A stretch of DNA of 35,796 nucleotides from a virus. Made by a program: the position numbers and the translations under genes. The stretch covers positions 1 through 35,796 of the IMG/VR virus record IMGVR_UViG_3300013120_000220, one strand, 5' to 3'. A model generated the notes under the pieces. That model ran no database searches. It had not been told where the DNA came from and was given only the letters and a program-made list of their open reading frames with translations. Shown piece after piece: positions 7,315-16,034 of this stretch. The stretch's first letter is position 1, and every line of letters starts with the position of its first letter.

Positions 7315-9787
7315 ATTTAAATATGCGATAGAAATAGATACCCAATCTGGAAAAGCTTCACTTATAGTACTAGAAAAGTCTGCAAATAGTGCAGAGGATT
7401 CAATAAGTGCAATTGGTGCAGAATCAACGAAAGTAGATCAGGAAGTCAGCTCTAATTTCAAAAATATGGCTACTGAAGTGGGTAAGTTTGGCGGTGTTTT
7501 GGGTGTTGCTTTTGGCGGTGTTAATGCTTTGTTGGGTAAATTGCAAGATCATAATAGACAAATGCTTACTTTGCAGACTTTAACAGGTAAAACAGCAGAC
7601 GAAACAAGGTCTTTAATGACAGAATATAAGTCAACAGCTAATTTAATTGGTGGAGACTTTAAAGACGTTATGCTATCTGCAAATACTTTGCAAAAAACTT
7701 ACGGGAGAACAGCAAAAGATAGTTTAAATCTAATAAAACAAGGTTTTTTAAATGGTGCGGATGCCTCCGGTCAATTTTTAGATCAATTAAAAGAATACCC
7801 TTCTATAATGAAGCAAGCCGGAATTAATGCAGAGGGGTTCGTCTCTATAATTTCCGAGTCTTCTCGTTTGGGTGTGTTTTCTGATAAAGGAATCGACGCA
7901 ATAAAAGAAGGGTTTTTATCAATTAGAGAGATGACCGACGCAACAAAAACAGCTTTGCAGGGTGTCGGGATTTCAGCCGATGACTTAACAGATAAAATTC
8001 AATCTGGAAATACTACATATTTTGAAGCAATGCAACAAATCAGTGTGGCTTTAAGAAAAAATAAAGATAATACTGAAGCGGTGGGAAAAGTTTACGCTGA
8101 TGTGTTCAGAGGAGCCGGAGAGGACGCTGGTCAATTTGTTGAAAACCTTGACAAAATAAACACTAAGCTAAAAGAAAACACAAGCGAAGCTAAAAATTTC
8201 TTAGATCAATCCCAAAAGGCTATAGGTTTTTTAAATACTGCTATTGATAAAAGTTCAGAACTATTGACAACAAGCTATGTTGACGCTGTTGAAGGATTGA
8301 CCGGTGTTTTGCAGTGGGGACGAGATCAAGCGGTCGCGGGTGCTGAATTTGCTTTAAGAAAAAATAAAGAGATAACAAAAGAGCAACTAGAAGATTTAAA
8401 AGAGTTTCATGGAGAAGAGGCTGTTTTAATTGCTCAAATGAACATACAAAAAGAAATCTACGAAAAAGAACTACAAGAAAAAAGAAAAAATATATTTGCC
8501 GAAAATTTAGAGAAAGAAAAAGGTAATTATAATAGCCTAGCAGATTTCGCAAAAGCTTACTATAATGGGTTAATGGCTTTAGTAGAAAGAAATGAAGAAA
8601 AAGAAATCAATTCTACAAATAATATAAAAAACAAGAAAAAAGAACTAATAAAAACAAATAAAGAGTTGTTGGCAATAATAGAGAAACAAAAAGAAGAGAG
8701 AGGAAGATACTGGGAGTTTTTAGAAGAAAAACAAGAGGAAGAAAAATTACAATTAAAAAAATTTAATAGTGATAAATATATAATAGAGCAAGTTCAATTA
8801 AGCGAGTCAATAAAATTAGAAGACAAAAAAACAGAAGTTTTTGAGATTGGATTGTTAGATAGATTAAATTTAATGATAGGCTATAAAGACCAACAACTTG
8901 AAATAATGCAACAAATAACCGGAGCAATGGCAAACGAACTAGACGAACAATTTTTTAATAAACAATCTAGGTCTAATGAAGAGATCGAACTTGATAGGAT
9001 AAGTGCGCAAGAAAAATATGAAGTTGAAAAAAATAAACTTAATGATGAATTAAAAACACTTCGAAAAGGTAGCGATAGATATAAGAAGCTACAATTAGAA
9101 AAAGTTGTACTTGAAAAAAACAAGAATAAACAGCTTGACAAACTAAGAGCAGAACAAGAAGAAAAAGATAAATCTGGCTTAGAAAAAGCTGGGGAAGTGC
9201 TAAAAGCAGGAATAAAAGAAGCTATTACAATGATAGCGAAAAAAGCTATGGCTTCGGCTATGGCAAGCGTTTTTGAAATAATTCCTTTTCCTTTTAACTT
9301 AGTTGCCGCGCCTTTAGCCGGTGCGACTGCATACGGTTTAATAAATGCTATAGGTAACAGTTTTGCAACGGGTGGATACACCGGAGATGGTGGAAAATAT
9401 GACGAAGCCGGAGTTGTTCACAAAGGTGAGGTTGTTTATGAATCAGAAATAACAAGAAAAAATAAAGATGGCTTATTAGCTCAAAGAAAACTATTACAGC
9501 AAGGTCATAGTTTGGAAAGTTTAATTAGACCTGAAATAGCATTGCCTAGTGTTTTAAGTGCTAGTAATTTATCGGGTGGGTTTGCTGAAGGTGGAGAAGT
9601 TAAAGGTTCTACAATGCCTATGTTATTAGAAGAAATTTTAATGTCAATTAGAGCGATGAACACAAATTTAGTTAATAAAGACTTAAGTGTTACAACAAAC
9701 ATAAATGCTAATATTGACAGCTTAGATTTTACAGAAAATGAAATAGTTCCAAGTTTAAATATATTAAGCGATGAGGGAAAAATATAA
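7304..9787 (+). CDS. Tail tape measure protein
   Basis: 827 residues, the largest gene, starting inside the chaperone extension. An N-terminal Gly/Ala-rich part contains an apolar stretch (FGGVLGVAFGGVNALLGKL). Long Lys/Glu-rich coiled coils occupy about residues 350-640. A hydrophobic region follows at about 645-690 (FEIIPFPFNLVAAPLAGATA), then the typical tape-measure end block FATGGYTGDGGKYDEAGVVH with KGEVV. It sets tail length and is ejected with the DNA. The stop overlaps the next start (TAATG). Confidence 0.9.
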   Translation: MANKFKYAIEIDTQSGKASLIVLEKSANSAEDSISAIGAESTKVDQEVSSNFKNMATEVGKFGGVLGVAFGGVNALLGKLQDHNRQMLTLQTLTGKTADETRSLMTEYKSTANLIGGDFKDVMLSANTLQKTYGRTAKDSLNLIKQGFLNGADASGQFLDQLKEYPSIMKQAGINAEGFVSIISESSRLGVFSDKGIDAIKEGFLSIREMTDATKTALQGVGISADDLTDKIQSGNTTYFEAMQQISVALRKNKDNTEAVGKVYADVFRGAGEDAGQFVENLDKINTKLKENTSEAKNFLDQSQKAIGFLNTAIDKSSELLTTSYVDAVEGLTGVLQWGRDQAVAGAEFALRKNKEITKEQLEDLKEFHGEEAVLIAQMNIQKEIYEKELQEKRKNIFAENLEKEKGNYNSLADFAKAYYNGLMALVERNEEKEINSTNNIKNKKKELIKTNKELLAIIEKQKEERGRYWEFLEEKQEEEKLQLKKFNSDKYIIEQVQLSESIKLEDKKTEVFEIGLLDRLNLMIGYKDQQLEIMQQITGAMANELDEQFFNKQSRSNEEIELDRISAQEKYEVEKNKLNDELKTLRKGSDRYKKLQLEKVVLEKNKNKQLDKLRAEQEEKDKSGLEKAGEVLKAGIKEAITMIAKKAMASAMASVFEIIPFPFNLVAAPLAGATAYGLINAIGNSFATGGYTGDGGKYDEAGVVHKGEVVYESEITRKNKDGLLAQRKLLQQGHSLESLIRPEIALPSVLSASNLSGGFAEGGEVKGSTMPMLLEEILMSIRAMNTNLVNKDLSVTTNINANIDSLDFTENEIVPSLNILSDEGKI

Positions 9788-11409
9788 TGAGTTTTAATGT
9801 AATGATTGATAGCACCGATGTATCAGATTATATTATTGATCTTTCAGGTAGTACGGCGCTCTTTAGACTTGATGACTTCGGTCTTGTAACTCCACAATGT
9901 ACGCTTACCGCAGTTGAAGGAATTGACAATTCTGTATCAATGGTCGAGGGTTTAGAGGTAATTATAAAAGGTAGCGACGACGCTTCAGCATCAGATAGAG
10001 TTTTATTTTCAGGGAAAATTGAAGTTGTAAACTTGCGACAAAATGGAGACATATACAAATTAACTCTTAAACATGATTTCAAAGATTCTTTTAAAACTTT
10101 AGTCAATAATGGAGAGTATTACACGGATGCAAATCTCACAGGATATGGAGTTGTAACACACACCACTTTTACAATAAATAGTATTAACCCAAAAACAATA
10201 AATCCTATGGACTTACTCGAATATTATTTTGATCTTGCCGGCTTGAATTTTGGAACCGTTCCGTCTGCTGTTGATGCGATCGTATTAGATAGTGGAGCAA
10301 GTATAACAATATCAAATTCTGAAATAGATTTAAAAGTATTAAAATGCGCTGGAACTGATTACGCAACTTCTAATTTATCCGATTTATACGATGAAACAAA
10401 CGAAGTATTGATTATAGATATAATAAAAGATTTATTAAAAAAACTAGGTTTAATATTAGCCTATGAACTAGATTCAGGAGTTGTCAAATATTCAGTTAGA
10501 AGTGTGCGAACAGCTTTAGAAAATGCTATTGATTACGATGATACAACAATAAAACAAGAAAAAATAATTAAATTAGCAAACGGGTTTAAAAATCTTTGGG
10601 CGTATTTTGCAAATGTAAAAAATGACGGAGACGACACTTTCTTTATCGAATATTATACAACCCATGCGACCGGATCACTTTTTGATATAACTGAAGATCG
10701 CGCTTTTTATGCGAAATATAATAACATATATAATCTTGCTGTTGGTGGTGGTAATTTAATAAATGAAGATAGAGAATTTTTAATGTCCAATGTTGTGGTT
10801 GGTAAATACTCAACATATGGAGGGGGAGGATTTAAAAATTTTCGTGTTGTAAGTAATGCTGATGATATCAAGCTTATATATGCGCACTTTAGAGATTACA
10901 AAAAAAGTACTTTAGTGCCTGAAAATTTACTTGTAGCAGATGAGACAGATTTCAATTTTAGAGTTTTAGATAATTTCAAAGCAAATAGCAACGGGGTTTC
11001 AGAAATAATTACACATATATTTAATACGGAATTTATAACTTTAGATAGTCTAGTATTAACTTTTGTAGATCCTACTTATAAGCTACATTTATATGTAGAA
11101 AATGAAGGATTAGATAATACAACTCCCCCCTTGAATTTAGATACATTTTTTTATACAGATTACAATAAATGCTCATATAGATTGCAACAGGGAGCAAGTT
11201 ACCCCTATACTTATATTGATGCAACGATCACATATATAAGCTATAGTGCCGGAACCAACTTACATAAATACGAAATAGCAGGTGGCACGATTGCAACAGG
11301 TTCTAATAGTTACAGTTTTTCTGTTAATTATACAACTCAAAGCGCAAAGCCTAAAACAATAACAAATAATTTTATAAATGCAGGTTATTTACAATCTGTA
11401 AGCACATAG
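9787..11409 (+). CDS. Tail tip / hub protein
   Basis: 540 residues following the tape measure, start overlapping its stop. The N-terminal part is rich in short beta strands (FNVMIDSTDVSDYIIDLSG; VLFSGKIEVVNL), as in baseplate hub and distal tail proteins that open with an 'I.g.DvT..i' strand. The rest is beta-rich with many Asn/Thr/Tyr residues. It probably closes the tip of the tail tube. No enzyme motif is visible. The specific family (Dit, Tal or other hub) is not resolved. Confidence 0.55.
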   Translation: MSFNVMIDSTDVSDYIIDLSGSTALFRLDDFGLVTPQCTLTAVEGIDNSVSMVEGLEVIIKGSDDASASDRVLFSGKIEVVNLRQNGDIYKLTLKHDFKDSFKTLVNNGEYYTDANLTGYGVVTHTTFTINSINPKTINPMDLLEYYFDLAGLNFGTVPSAVDAIVLDSGASITISNSEIDLKVLKCAGTDYATSNLSDLYDETNEVLIIDIIKDLLKKLGLILAYELDSGVVKYSVRSVRTALENAIDYDDTTIKQEKIIKLANGFKNLWAYFANVKNDGDDTFFIEYYTTHATGSLFDITEDRAFYAKYNNIYNLAVGGGNLINEDREFLMSNVVVGKYSTYGGGGFKNFRVVSNADDIKLIYAHFRDYKKSTLVPENLLVADETDFNFRVLDNFKANSNGVSEIITHIFNTEFITLDSLVLTFVDPTYKLHLYVENEGLDNTTPPLNLDTFFYTDYNKCSYRLQQGASYPYTYIDATITYISYSAGTNLHKYEIAGGTIATGSNSYSFSVNYTTQSAKPKTITNNFINAGYLQSVST

Positions 11410-11421
11410 AGGGGTTTTAAT

Positions 11422-11820
11422 ATGTCAGTTTTCGGAACAGGTAAATTTAAAATAATTGGAAGTGACACGAACGAATACGAGCCGGACGAATCAACAGCCG
11501 GAATAAATAGTAATTATATAAAAGATGACAAAAAAACATATAAGTCTATTACAGGGAAAAATCATGTTTTTAACCGCGGTCAGTATCTTAATATAATAAT
11601 TAACGATGTTGCTTTAACAAAGGCAAATTATGACATAATAAAAACATGGAATAGTAGCACAACAATAACATTAACTTTTAAAATTCATAGTGATAAAACG
11701 CAAACAGTACCGGTTAAAATAACAAGCTTCGAACCTTATTATTTTAAATCAAATTTTTTTCATGATGCTGTTATGATTAAATTAGTTAGCATAGACCCCG
11801 TAGTCTTAACCTCAATATAA
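11422..11820 (+). CDS. Tail protein, 132 aa
   Basis: Last gene of the tail operon, with a gaggggtttt ribosome site. Beta-rich, with no cysteine and no membrane segment; includes TITLTFKIHSDKTQTVPVKI. A rho-independent terminator follows 20 bases later. Likely a small tail-tip component by position; family not recognised. Confidence 0.5.
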   Translation: MSVFGTGKFKIIGSDTNEYEPDESTAGINSNYIKDDKKTYKSITGKNHVFNRGQYLNIIINDVALTKANYDIIKTWNSSTTITLTFKIHSDKTQTVPVKITSFEPYYFKSNFFHDAVMIKLVSIDPVVLTSI

Positions 11821-11839
11821 AACTCCTCTCTCTTGCAGG

Positions 11840-11862
11840 CCGTCAGAAATGGCGGTTTTTTT
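11840..11862 (+). terminator. Rho-independent terminator closing the structural operon
   Basis: Stem ccgtc / ggcgg (one T.G pair) with loop agaaat, followed by seven T. It lies 20 bases after the stop of the last tail gene and before the early promoter. The remaining bases up to 11930 hold no gene. Confidence 0.8.
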
Positions 11863-11944
11863 ATTTTCACTTTTTTTATTTCACAAATCTAGCCTTAAAA
11901 TATAATCAAATTTCAAAATAATACAAAAATATTTGTCTTTCTAC

Positions 11945-11973
11945 TTGACAAAAGGCAAATAAATTTGTATCTT
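11945..11973 (+). promoter_or_regulatory. Early promoter
   Basis: TTGACA at 11945-11950, 17-base spacer, weak -10 TATCTT at 11968-11973. It sits downstream of the terminator and 39 bases before the first early gene. A TTGTCT box at 11933-11938 lies upstream, the same hexamer that is doubled at the two late promoters, but in a different register. It may be an operator. Confidence 0.7.
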
Positions 11974-12011
11974 TGTATTAGATAAGTTAATGTTATTGTT
12001 GAGGTTTTAAA

Positions 12012-12194
12012 ATGTTATGTCCTAAATGTAAAAGCAGTAATATCAATATTGGAAGTAATGAGTATGAACAAAGTTATAATTATTGCACAGATCAAATAAT
12101 CTATAGTGAATATAATATTGTTGAGTGTGAAGATTGCAATTATGAGTTTAACGAGTTTGAAACAGATAATTATATTGAATTTATAAAGGAGTAA
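12012..12194 (+). CDS. Small zinc-ribbon protein
   Basis: 60 residues, first gene after the early promoter. Two CxxC knuckles (CPKC at 3-6 and CEDC at about 39-42) separated by a beta-type segment make a zinc ribbon. It could bind nucleic acid or be a transcription factor. The tail is acidic (YEFNEFETDNYIEF). RBS gaggtttt. Confidence 0.6.
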   Translation: MLCPKCKSSNINIGSNEYEQSYNYCTDQIIYSEYNIVECEDCNYEFNEFETDNYIEFIKE

Positions 12195-12199
12195 AAAAA

Positions 12200-12442
12200 A
12201 TGATGCAAAAAGGAAAGCCAATTAAAAGAGTTGAAAAAAACAGTCTACAAGCAAAAATTAACGAACTATATTTTTGCAAGTACCCAAAAAGGGAAAAAAT
12301 AAAAAAGGGATTTTATAAGAAGCTTACTAAGGTTCTTGGCGTAACAAAAGAAGCATTAAGATTATGGAGAAAGCAGGACTGGAGATTTAGGAGTTGTTTT
12401 GAAATGGAAAAAATTCAAGAATTCATTGAGGGGAAATTATGA
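12200..12442 (+). CDS. Putative helix-turn-helix DNA-binding protein
   Basis: 80 residues, very basic. The central part LTKVLGVTKEALRLWRKQDW reads as a helix-turn-helix with the recognition helix at about 50-58. A phage regulator of early or late transcription is possible, and it is one candidate for the factor that reads the TTGTCT boxes. Starts at ATGATG; either Met is possible. The end overlaps the next gene (ATGA). Confidence 0.55.
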   Translation: MMQKGKPIKRVEKNSLQAKINELYFCKYPKREKIKKGFYKKLTKVLGVTKEALRLWRKQDWRFRSCFEMEKIQEFIEGKL

Positions 12443-12684
12443 AATATTATAAATCATTAGAATGTGAAATATGTGATATGATTATGTATCGAAAAGCTAT
12501 ACAAGTGTTTTTAGATGGTATTTTACAAGGTAAGTCAATTGAATACTTAAGCCACCATGAAGATAATATAACATGGGTAAATATAGATCATTTAAGCCTT
12601 GATAGTAAAGTTGAAAATCATAATGAGTATGAAGTATTTTTGAGAAATGAACCAGACAGAATTACAGATTATAGGTGTGTATAA
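12439..12684 (+). CDS. Hypothetical protein, 81 aa
   Basis: Start overlaps the previous stop and its own stop overlaps the next start (TAATG), so it is coupled within the early operon. Acidic, with Cys pairs at the N-terminus (LECEICDM) and one near the end; no fold recognised. Confidence 0.5.
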   Translation: MKYYKSLECEICDMIMYRKAIQVFLDGILQGKSIEYLSHHEDNITWVNIDHLSLDSKVENHNEYEVFLRNEPDRITDYRCV

Positions 12685-13115
12685 TGAAGATATATTTAAT
12701 TAAAACAGATTTTGGGTTAAAGCCATCTGATAAAGAAAGTGAAGAACTTTACAAAAAAATCAAACATAATGAAGTATATAGCTATGAAGTTAAAAAGCCA
12801 AGAAACTACAAATTTCACAAAAAATTCTTTTCTCTTTTAAGTTTCTGCATAGACCATATGCAAGAAACATATCAAAAACAATTTGGTTTTAACAATGTAA
12901 ATGATTTAAAAGATTTTATCTTGATAGTGTCTAAAAGATATGAAGAAAAACAAATGCCACAAGGAGAGATTTATAAAAAGTTAAATAGTATAAGTTTTGC
13001 GAGTATGGATGAATACGAATTTGAAGAACTATACAAAGATACGATTCATATTGTTTCAAGGCTTGCAAATTGTGAAAAATGGGAAATAGAACAAGAACTA
13101 ATAAATTATATGTAA
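12684..13115 (+). CDS. DUF1367 family protein
   Basis: The ATG at 12684, overlapping the previous stop, is preferred; an in-frame ATG at 12675 lies inside the previous gene. 143 residues with the DUF1367 hallmarks: IYLIKTDFGLKPSDKES at the N-terminus, KPRNYKFHKKFFSLLSF in the middle, and SFASMDEYEFEELYKDTIH near the C-terminus. The family is common in early/recombination operons of siphoviruses; its function is not established. Confidence 0.7.
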   Translation: MKIYLIKTDFGLKPSDKESEELYKKIKHNEVYSYEVKKPRNYKFHKKFFSLLSFCIDHMQETYQKQFGFNNVNDLKDFILIVSKRYEEKQMPQGEIYKKLNSISFASMDEYEFEELYKDTIHIVSRLANCEKWEIEQELINYM

Positions 13116-13126
13116 GGAGTGAAAAG

Positions 13127-13771
13127 ATGAATACTGTTAATATTAAAGGTAAAGAATATGTTGAAGTAAATGAGAGAATTAAGTATTTTAGAGAGCGTTT
13201 TAAAGGTTATGCTTTACTTTCTGAAATGGTAAGCAATGAAAATGGTATTTGCATAATAAAAAGCAAAATAATAAATTCTGATGGTGTTGAGGTTGCAAAT
13301 GGCTACGCATATGAAAAAGAGGGAAGTACATTTATAAATAAAACTTCATATATAGAAAATTGCGAAACATCTTCTTGGGGTCGTTGCCTAGCTAATTTCG
13401 GTATTGGAATTGATAGTAGTGTTGCTAGTGCTGATGAAGTAGAAAATGCAATTAAACAGCAAGGAAGCGACCAAAAAAAGAAAGCTGAAGAAAGAGATAA
13501 ATATAAAAAAGAATTTACTATTGATAATCTATATGAATTACTTGCAGTAAATAATATTGAAATAATAGATTTTCAAGAAAAATTATGTATAACTAAAGAA
13601 AATATCAAATATTTGAATCGAGAATTGTCTTTAAATGTGATAAAAATATATAAAAAATGCGAGAATAATAAAATATCAATAGATAATTACATAAAATCAA
13701 TTAAGATTGATAATATCCCAGAAGATTACAAAGAAACTATTCAACTAATAAAAGATTTAAAAGGAGTGTAA
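13127..13771 (+). CDS. Putative ERF/Rad52-like single-strand annealing protein
   Basis: Start chosen at the ATG at 13127, which follows aaggagtgaaaag; a frame-open ATG at 13079 lacks an RBS. 214 residues. The N-terminal domain has VEVNERIKYFRERF, an antiparallel beta segment with GYAYEKEGSTFINK, then ENCETSSWGRCLANFGIGI, the pattern of phage annealing proteins related to ERF/Rad52. The C-terminal half is Lys/Glu/Ile-rich and less conserved. Neighbours (DUF1367, Gp157, HNH) fit a recombination and replication operon. The family assignment is from pattern recall, not a search. Confidence 0.6.
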   Translation: MNTVNIKGKEYVEVNERIKYFRERFKGYALLSEMVSNENGICIIKSKIINSDGVEVANGYAYEKEGSTFINKTSYIENCETSSWGRCLANFGIGIDSSVASADEVENAIKQQGSDQKKKAEERDKYKKEFTIDNLYELLAVNNIEIIDFQEKLCITKENIKYLNRELSLNVIKIYKKCENNKISIDNYIKSIKIDNIPEDYKETIQLIKDLKGV

Positions 13772-13772
13772 A

Positions 13773-14267
13773 ATGAATTTATATGAAATAGCACAAGATT
13801 ATCAAAAGCTATCTGAAGCTGTTCAGGTTTTAGGCAATGAATCAGATAAAGAGATTAACGACGCTTTGGAACTTTTAAGCGATTCGATAGAAAATAAAGC
13901 ACTTAACATTAGCAAGCTTTTAAATGTCTTTAAATTTGATTTAAATAGTATTGACGAGGAAATAAAAAGACTTCAGCAACTAAAAAAAGTAAAACAGAAC
14001 GCAACCGACAGATTAAAGAATTATTTACAGTTTAGTTTAGAGCAAGCAGGAATGAAAAAAATTGATCTTGGATTATTCAAATTAACAATAAGAAACAATC
14101 CTGAAAAGGTAATAATTGATGATCCTGAAAGTATTAACAAAAAGTATATCAAAACTGAAACTGTTGAAAAGATTGATAAAAAAGCAATAAAAGAAGATTA
14201 TAAAAAATCTGGAATATTGCCAGACGGTGCAAGAATAGAAAAAACACAATCTTTAATGATAAAGTAA
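13773..14267 (+). CDS. Siphovirus Gp157 family protein
   Basis: 164 residues. The N-terminal MNLYEIAQDYQKL, a central coiled coil and the C-terminal block 'ERIDKKAIKED'-like (VEKIDKKAIKEDYKKSG) with DGARIEKTQSLMIK are typical of Gp157 (PF05565), a protein first linked to phage resistance in Streptococcus thermophilus phage and usually found next to annealing proteins. It sits directly after the putative annealing protein with a one-base gap. Confidence 0.75.
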   Translation: MNLYEIAQDYQKLSEAVQVLGNESDKEINDALELLSDSIENKALNISKLLNVFKFDLNSIDEEIKRLQQLKKVKQNATDRLKNYLQFSLEQAGMKKIDLGLFKLTIRNNPEKVIIDDPESINKKYIKTETVEKIDKKAIKEDYKKSGILPDGARIEKTQSLMIK

Positions 14268-14277
14268 GGTTTGCAAA

Positions 14278-14460
14278 ATGAATATTGAAAAAATATTAAA
14301 AAAAGACTTTACACACTGGAATAATTCAGTGCGTAAACTAGAAAAAGAAAGACTTGAATTTATAAACAAAATAGATAAAAAAATAATACATGCTAAAGCA
14401 ATGCGAAAAAAAACAAATTGGTTCTTAAATTTATTTGATAGGTGTGAAAATGAAAACTAA
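14278..14460 (+). CDS. Small basic hypothetical protein, 60 aa
   Basis: Lys-rich helical protein with one amphipathic C-terminal segment (TNWFLNLFDRCE). Overlaps the HNH gene by 11 bases. No family recognised. Confidence 0.45.
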   Translation: MNIEKILKKDFTHWNNSVRKLEKERLEFINKIDKKIIHAKAMRKKTNWFLNLFDRCENEN

Positions 14461-14770
14461 TAACAGATTTAAACAATCTGATTATGATTTAATAGCTAAA
14501 AAATCAAATTACAAATGTGGAATATGTAATAGTTGGCAAATAGAACCAACTCCACACCACATTATAAAACGATCATCTGGAGGATCTGGTCATTATTCAA
14601 ATGGTGTATTTTTATGTTCAAAATGCCATTACCAAATACACCATGGATTAAAAAGCAAAGAATATGAAGAAAGGACTTATAAATACATAACCGACTTATC
14701 TAAGTGTTGGGTTGGATTATATGAACCTAAAATAGTTAAAATATTAAAAGAGAGGATTAAAAAATGTTAA
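14450..14770 (+). CDS. HNH endonuclease-like protein
   Basis: Start at ATG 14450 (RBS ataggtgtgaaa); an earlier in-frame start at 14435 is less likely. 106 residues with a zinc-supported HNH fold: CGIC at 23-26, HHIIKRSSGG at 36-45, NGVFLCSKCHYQIHHG with Cys56, Cys59, His60 and His64. Such small nucleases can be recombination or packaging enzymes or homing nucleases. Free-standing here, not inserted in another gene. Confidence 0.75.
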   Translation: MKTNNRFKQSDYDLIAKKSNYKCGICNSWQIEPTPHHIIKRSSGGSGHYSNGVFLCSKCHYQIHHGLKSKEYEERTYKYITDLSKCWVGLYEPKIVKILKERIKKC

Positions 14771-15225
14771 ATCAAACATTCACAGGACTAATTACAAAAG
14801 TAGCAGGAAAAAGCATAATAAAAAAAAAGGAAGATGGCACAAAAATAATTGACAACATAGTCAATATAAAGCTTGAATGTGCTAATATAGACTATGAATC
14901 ATTAGAAAAATTCAATCCTGCGATAAGTGCAACACTTTTAAATATTCAGCCTATACCTTTTGATTATGTAGGCTTTGGATCGCAAGAGGCGTATTTATTC
15001 GGGTTGAGGTTAAGGCTGAAAGAAGACGGACAATTGCCAAATATGCCAGACTTCCCAGAATATGAGTATGTAAGAGTTTTAATAAAAGATCTTCATGTCA
15101 AAATTAAGGAAAATATACCGGTTTTTCACTTTGCAATCGACATTCCAAGCGACAATATAAATAACAAGTTTCTTTTTGACTTCCTAAAAAAGACAAATGA
15201 GTTCGAATTTTTCGAAATGAAATAA
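14764..15225 (+). CDS. Hypothetical protein, 153 aa, early operon
   Basis: Overlaps the HNH gene by 7 bases. Beta-rich sequence with a Pro-rich stretch (NMPDFPEYEYVRV). No Cys motif and no membrane segment. Position between recombination and replication genes suggests a DNA-metabolism role, for example an SSB-like fold, but I see no diagnostic motif. Confidence 0.5.
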   Translation: MLNQTFTGLITKVAGKSIIKKKEDGTKIIDNIVNIKLECANIDYESLEKFNPAISATLLNIQPIPFDYVGFGSQEAYLFGLRLRLKEDGQLPNMPDFPEYEYVRVLIKDLHVKIKENIPVFHFAIDIPSDNINNKFLFDFLKKTNEFEFFEMK

Positions 15226-15256
15226 ATTAAAAGACAAAGATCAGTTAAAAAAATTA

Positions 15257-15400
15257 TTGATTATATTAAAAAATGATTGTGACAAATTTGCTTACTGTTC
15301 ATTATGTGAACATTACAACGATATTTGTGATTCTTTAGTAGATTTAGAACATATGAATGAAATAAGAATAGAAAATTTAGAGAATACAAAACAGAAATAA
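15257..15400 (+). CDS. Possible Cys-rich small ORF with TTG start
   Basis: Open frame of 47 codons from TTG with no good ribosome site. It contains Cys residues in a zinc-knuckle-like spacing (CDKFAYCSLCEHYNDIC). The frame is also open upstream to 15221 without a normal start codon. It is either a real small gene, a decayed gene, or translated through coupling with the gene before it. Confidence 0.3.
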   Translation: MIILKNDCDKFAYCSLCEHYNDICDSLVDLEHMNEIRIENLENTKQK

Positions 15401-15438
15401 AAGAACAAATAAAAACGCTTGGCAAAAAGGGGTAAAAG

Positions 15439-15594
15439 ATGAAAATGGATTTAAAAAAAATAGATTATGTGAATGTAATAAAAAAGTCAAGAGAAATAAT
15501 TTTTAATTTAATAGTATTATTTATCTATATTCATGTTTTAATAACTGTTTTAAGTTCAATAAAAACTTTAATAATTGTAAATTTTGGGGGTTAA
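15439..15594 (+). CDS. Small single-span membrane protein, 51 aa
   Basis: ATG 15439 with RBS aaaggggtaaaag. A basic N-terminus of about 18 residues is followed by a hydrophobic segment (IIFNLIVLFIYIHVLITVL). The stop lies two bases before the next ATG. Early membrane peptides of phages often act on host envelope functions; no function is assigned. Confidence 0.5.
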   Translation: MKMDLKKIDYVNVIKKSREIIFNLIVLFIYIHVLITVLSSIKTLIIVNFGG

Positions 15595-15596
15595 AA

Positions 15597-15830
15597 ATGA
15601 AAATTCATGATGTATTAGATATTTTTACTGGATTAGAAAAAATGTCAAAAATAATAAATGTAGATGTAAATCATATATTAGGATATATAGGTTATCATGA
15701 TAAAGACATAGAAGATTTACTATGTAATATAACTGATAAATATAATGAGTTTGTAAACGCAGACATAGTGAAAAGAGGGGAGATGTTAGGAATTAAAATA
15801 AAGCAAAATAGTAAAGAAGAAAAGGACTAA
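15597..15830 (+). CDS. Hypothetical protein, 77 aa
   Basis: RBS tttgggggtt before the ATG. Contains a helical N-terminal domain (VLDIFTGLEKMSKII) with a DVNHILGYIGYHDKDI segment. Last gene before the promoter at 15854. No family recognised. Confidence 0.5.
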   Translation: MKIHDVLDIFTGLEKMSKIINVDVNHILGYIGYHDKDIEDLLCNITDKYNEFVNADIVKRGEMLGIKIKQNSKEEKD

Positions 15831-15853
15831 AAAAATAACAGCAATAAAAACAC

Positions 15854-15882
15854 TTGACAAAAATAAAGAATAGTGTTATAAT
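15854..15882 (+). promoter_or_regulatory. Sigma70-type promoter of leader RNA 1
   Basis: Perfect TTGACA (15854-15859) and TATAAT (15877-15882) with a 17-base spacer. Transcription should begin near 15889, directly before the first stem of the leader RNA. Confidence 0.9.
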
Positions 15883-15888
15883 TAAGCA

Positions 15889-16010
15889 TAAGATAAAATT
15901 TAATTTTCGTAGTGGCTAATTAAATAATATCAAAAAATTTCATAAAACATTGTAAGGCTCTCTGCCACTACAAGCTTTAATTAGCTTAGAGAGTTTTACA
16001 ATGTTTTTTT
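15889..16010 (+). ncRNA. Kissing-loop leader RNA 1 (upstream of replisome organizer)
   Basis: A 5' hairpin with an 8-bp stem (15898-15905 / 15918-15925) has GTAGTGGC (15909-15916) in its loop. A 3' hairpin with an 18-bp stem including two G.U pairs (15946-15963 / 15988-16005) has in its 24-base loop the exact complement GCCACTAC (15964-15971), then a small nested hairpin aagct / agctt. A T tract (16004-16010) follows. The ribosome site and ATG of the next gene begin just after. It can act as an attenuator of the gene at 16035, as a free RNA of about 120 nt, or both. Confidence 0.75.
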
Positions 16011-16034
16011 ATACTTAAAATTTAGAGGGGAAAC

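Noticed and set aside
8881-9381. Long antisense open frames (for example over tape measure and terminase)
   Set aside because: No RBS, low-complexity Ser/Phe/Leu composition, and each overlaps a well supported + strand gene.
15889-16010. Leader RNAs as phi29-type packaging RNA
   Set aside because: Loop-loop pairing is similar, but there are four different copies, each before a gene, and the terminase is of a type not known to use pRNA.
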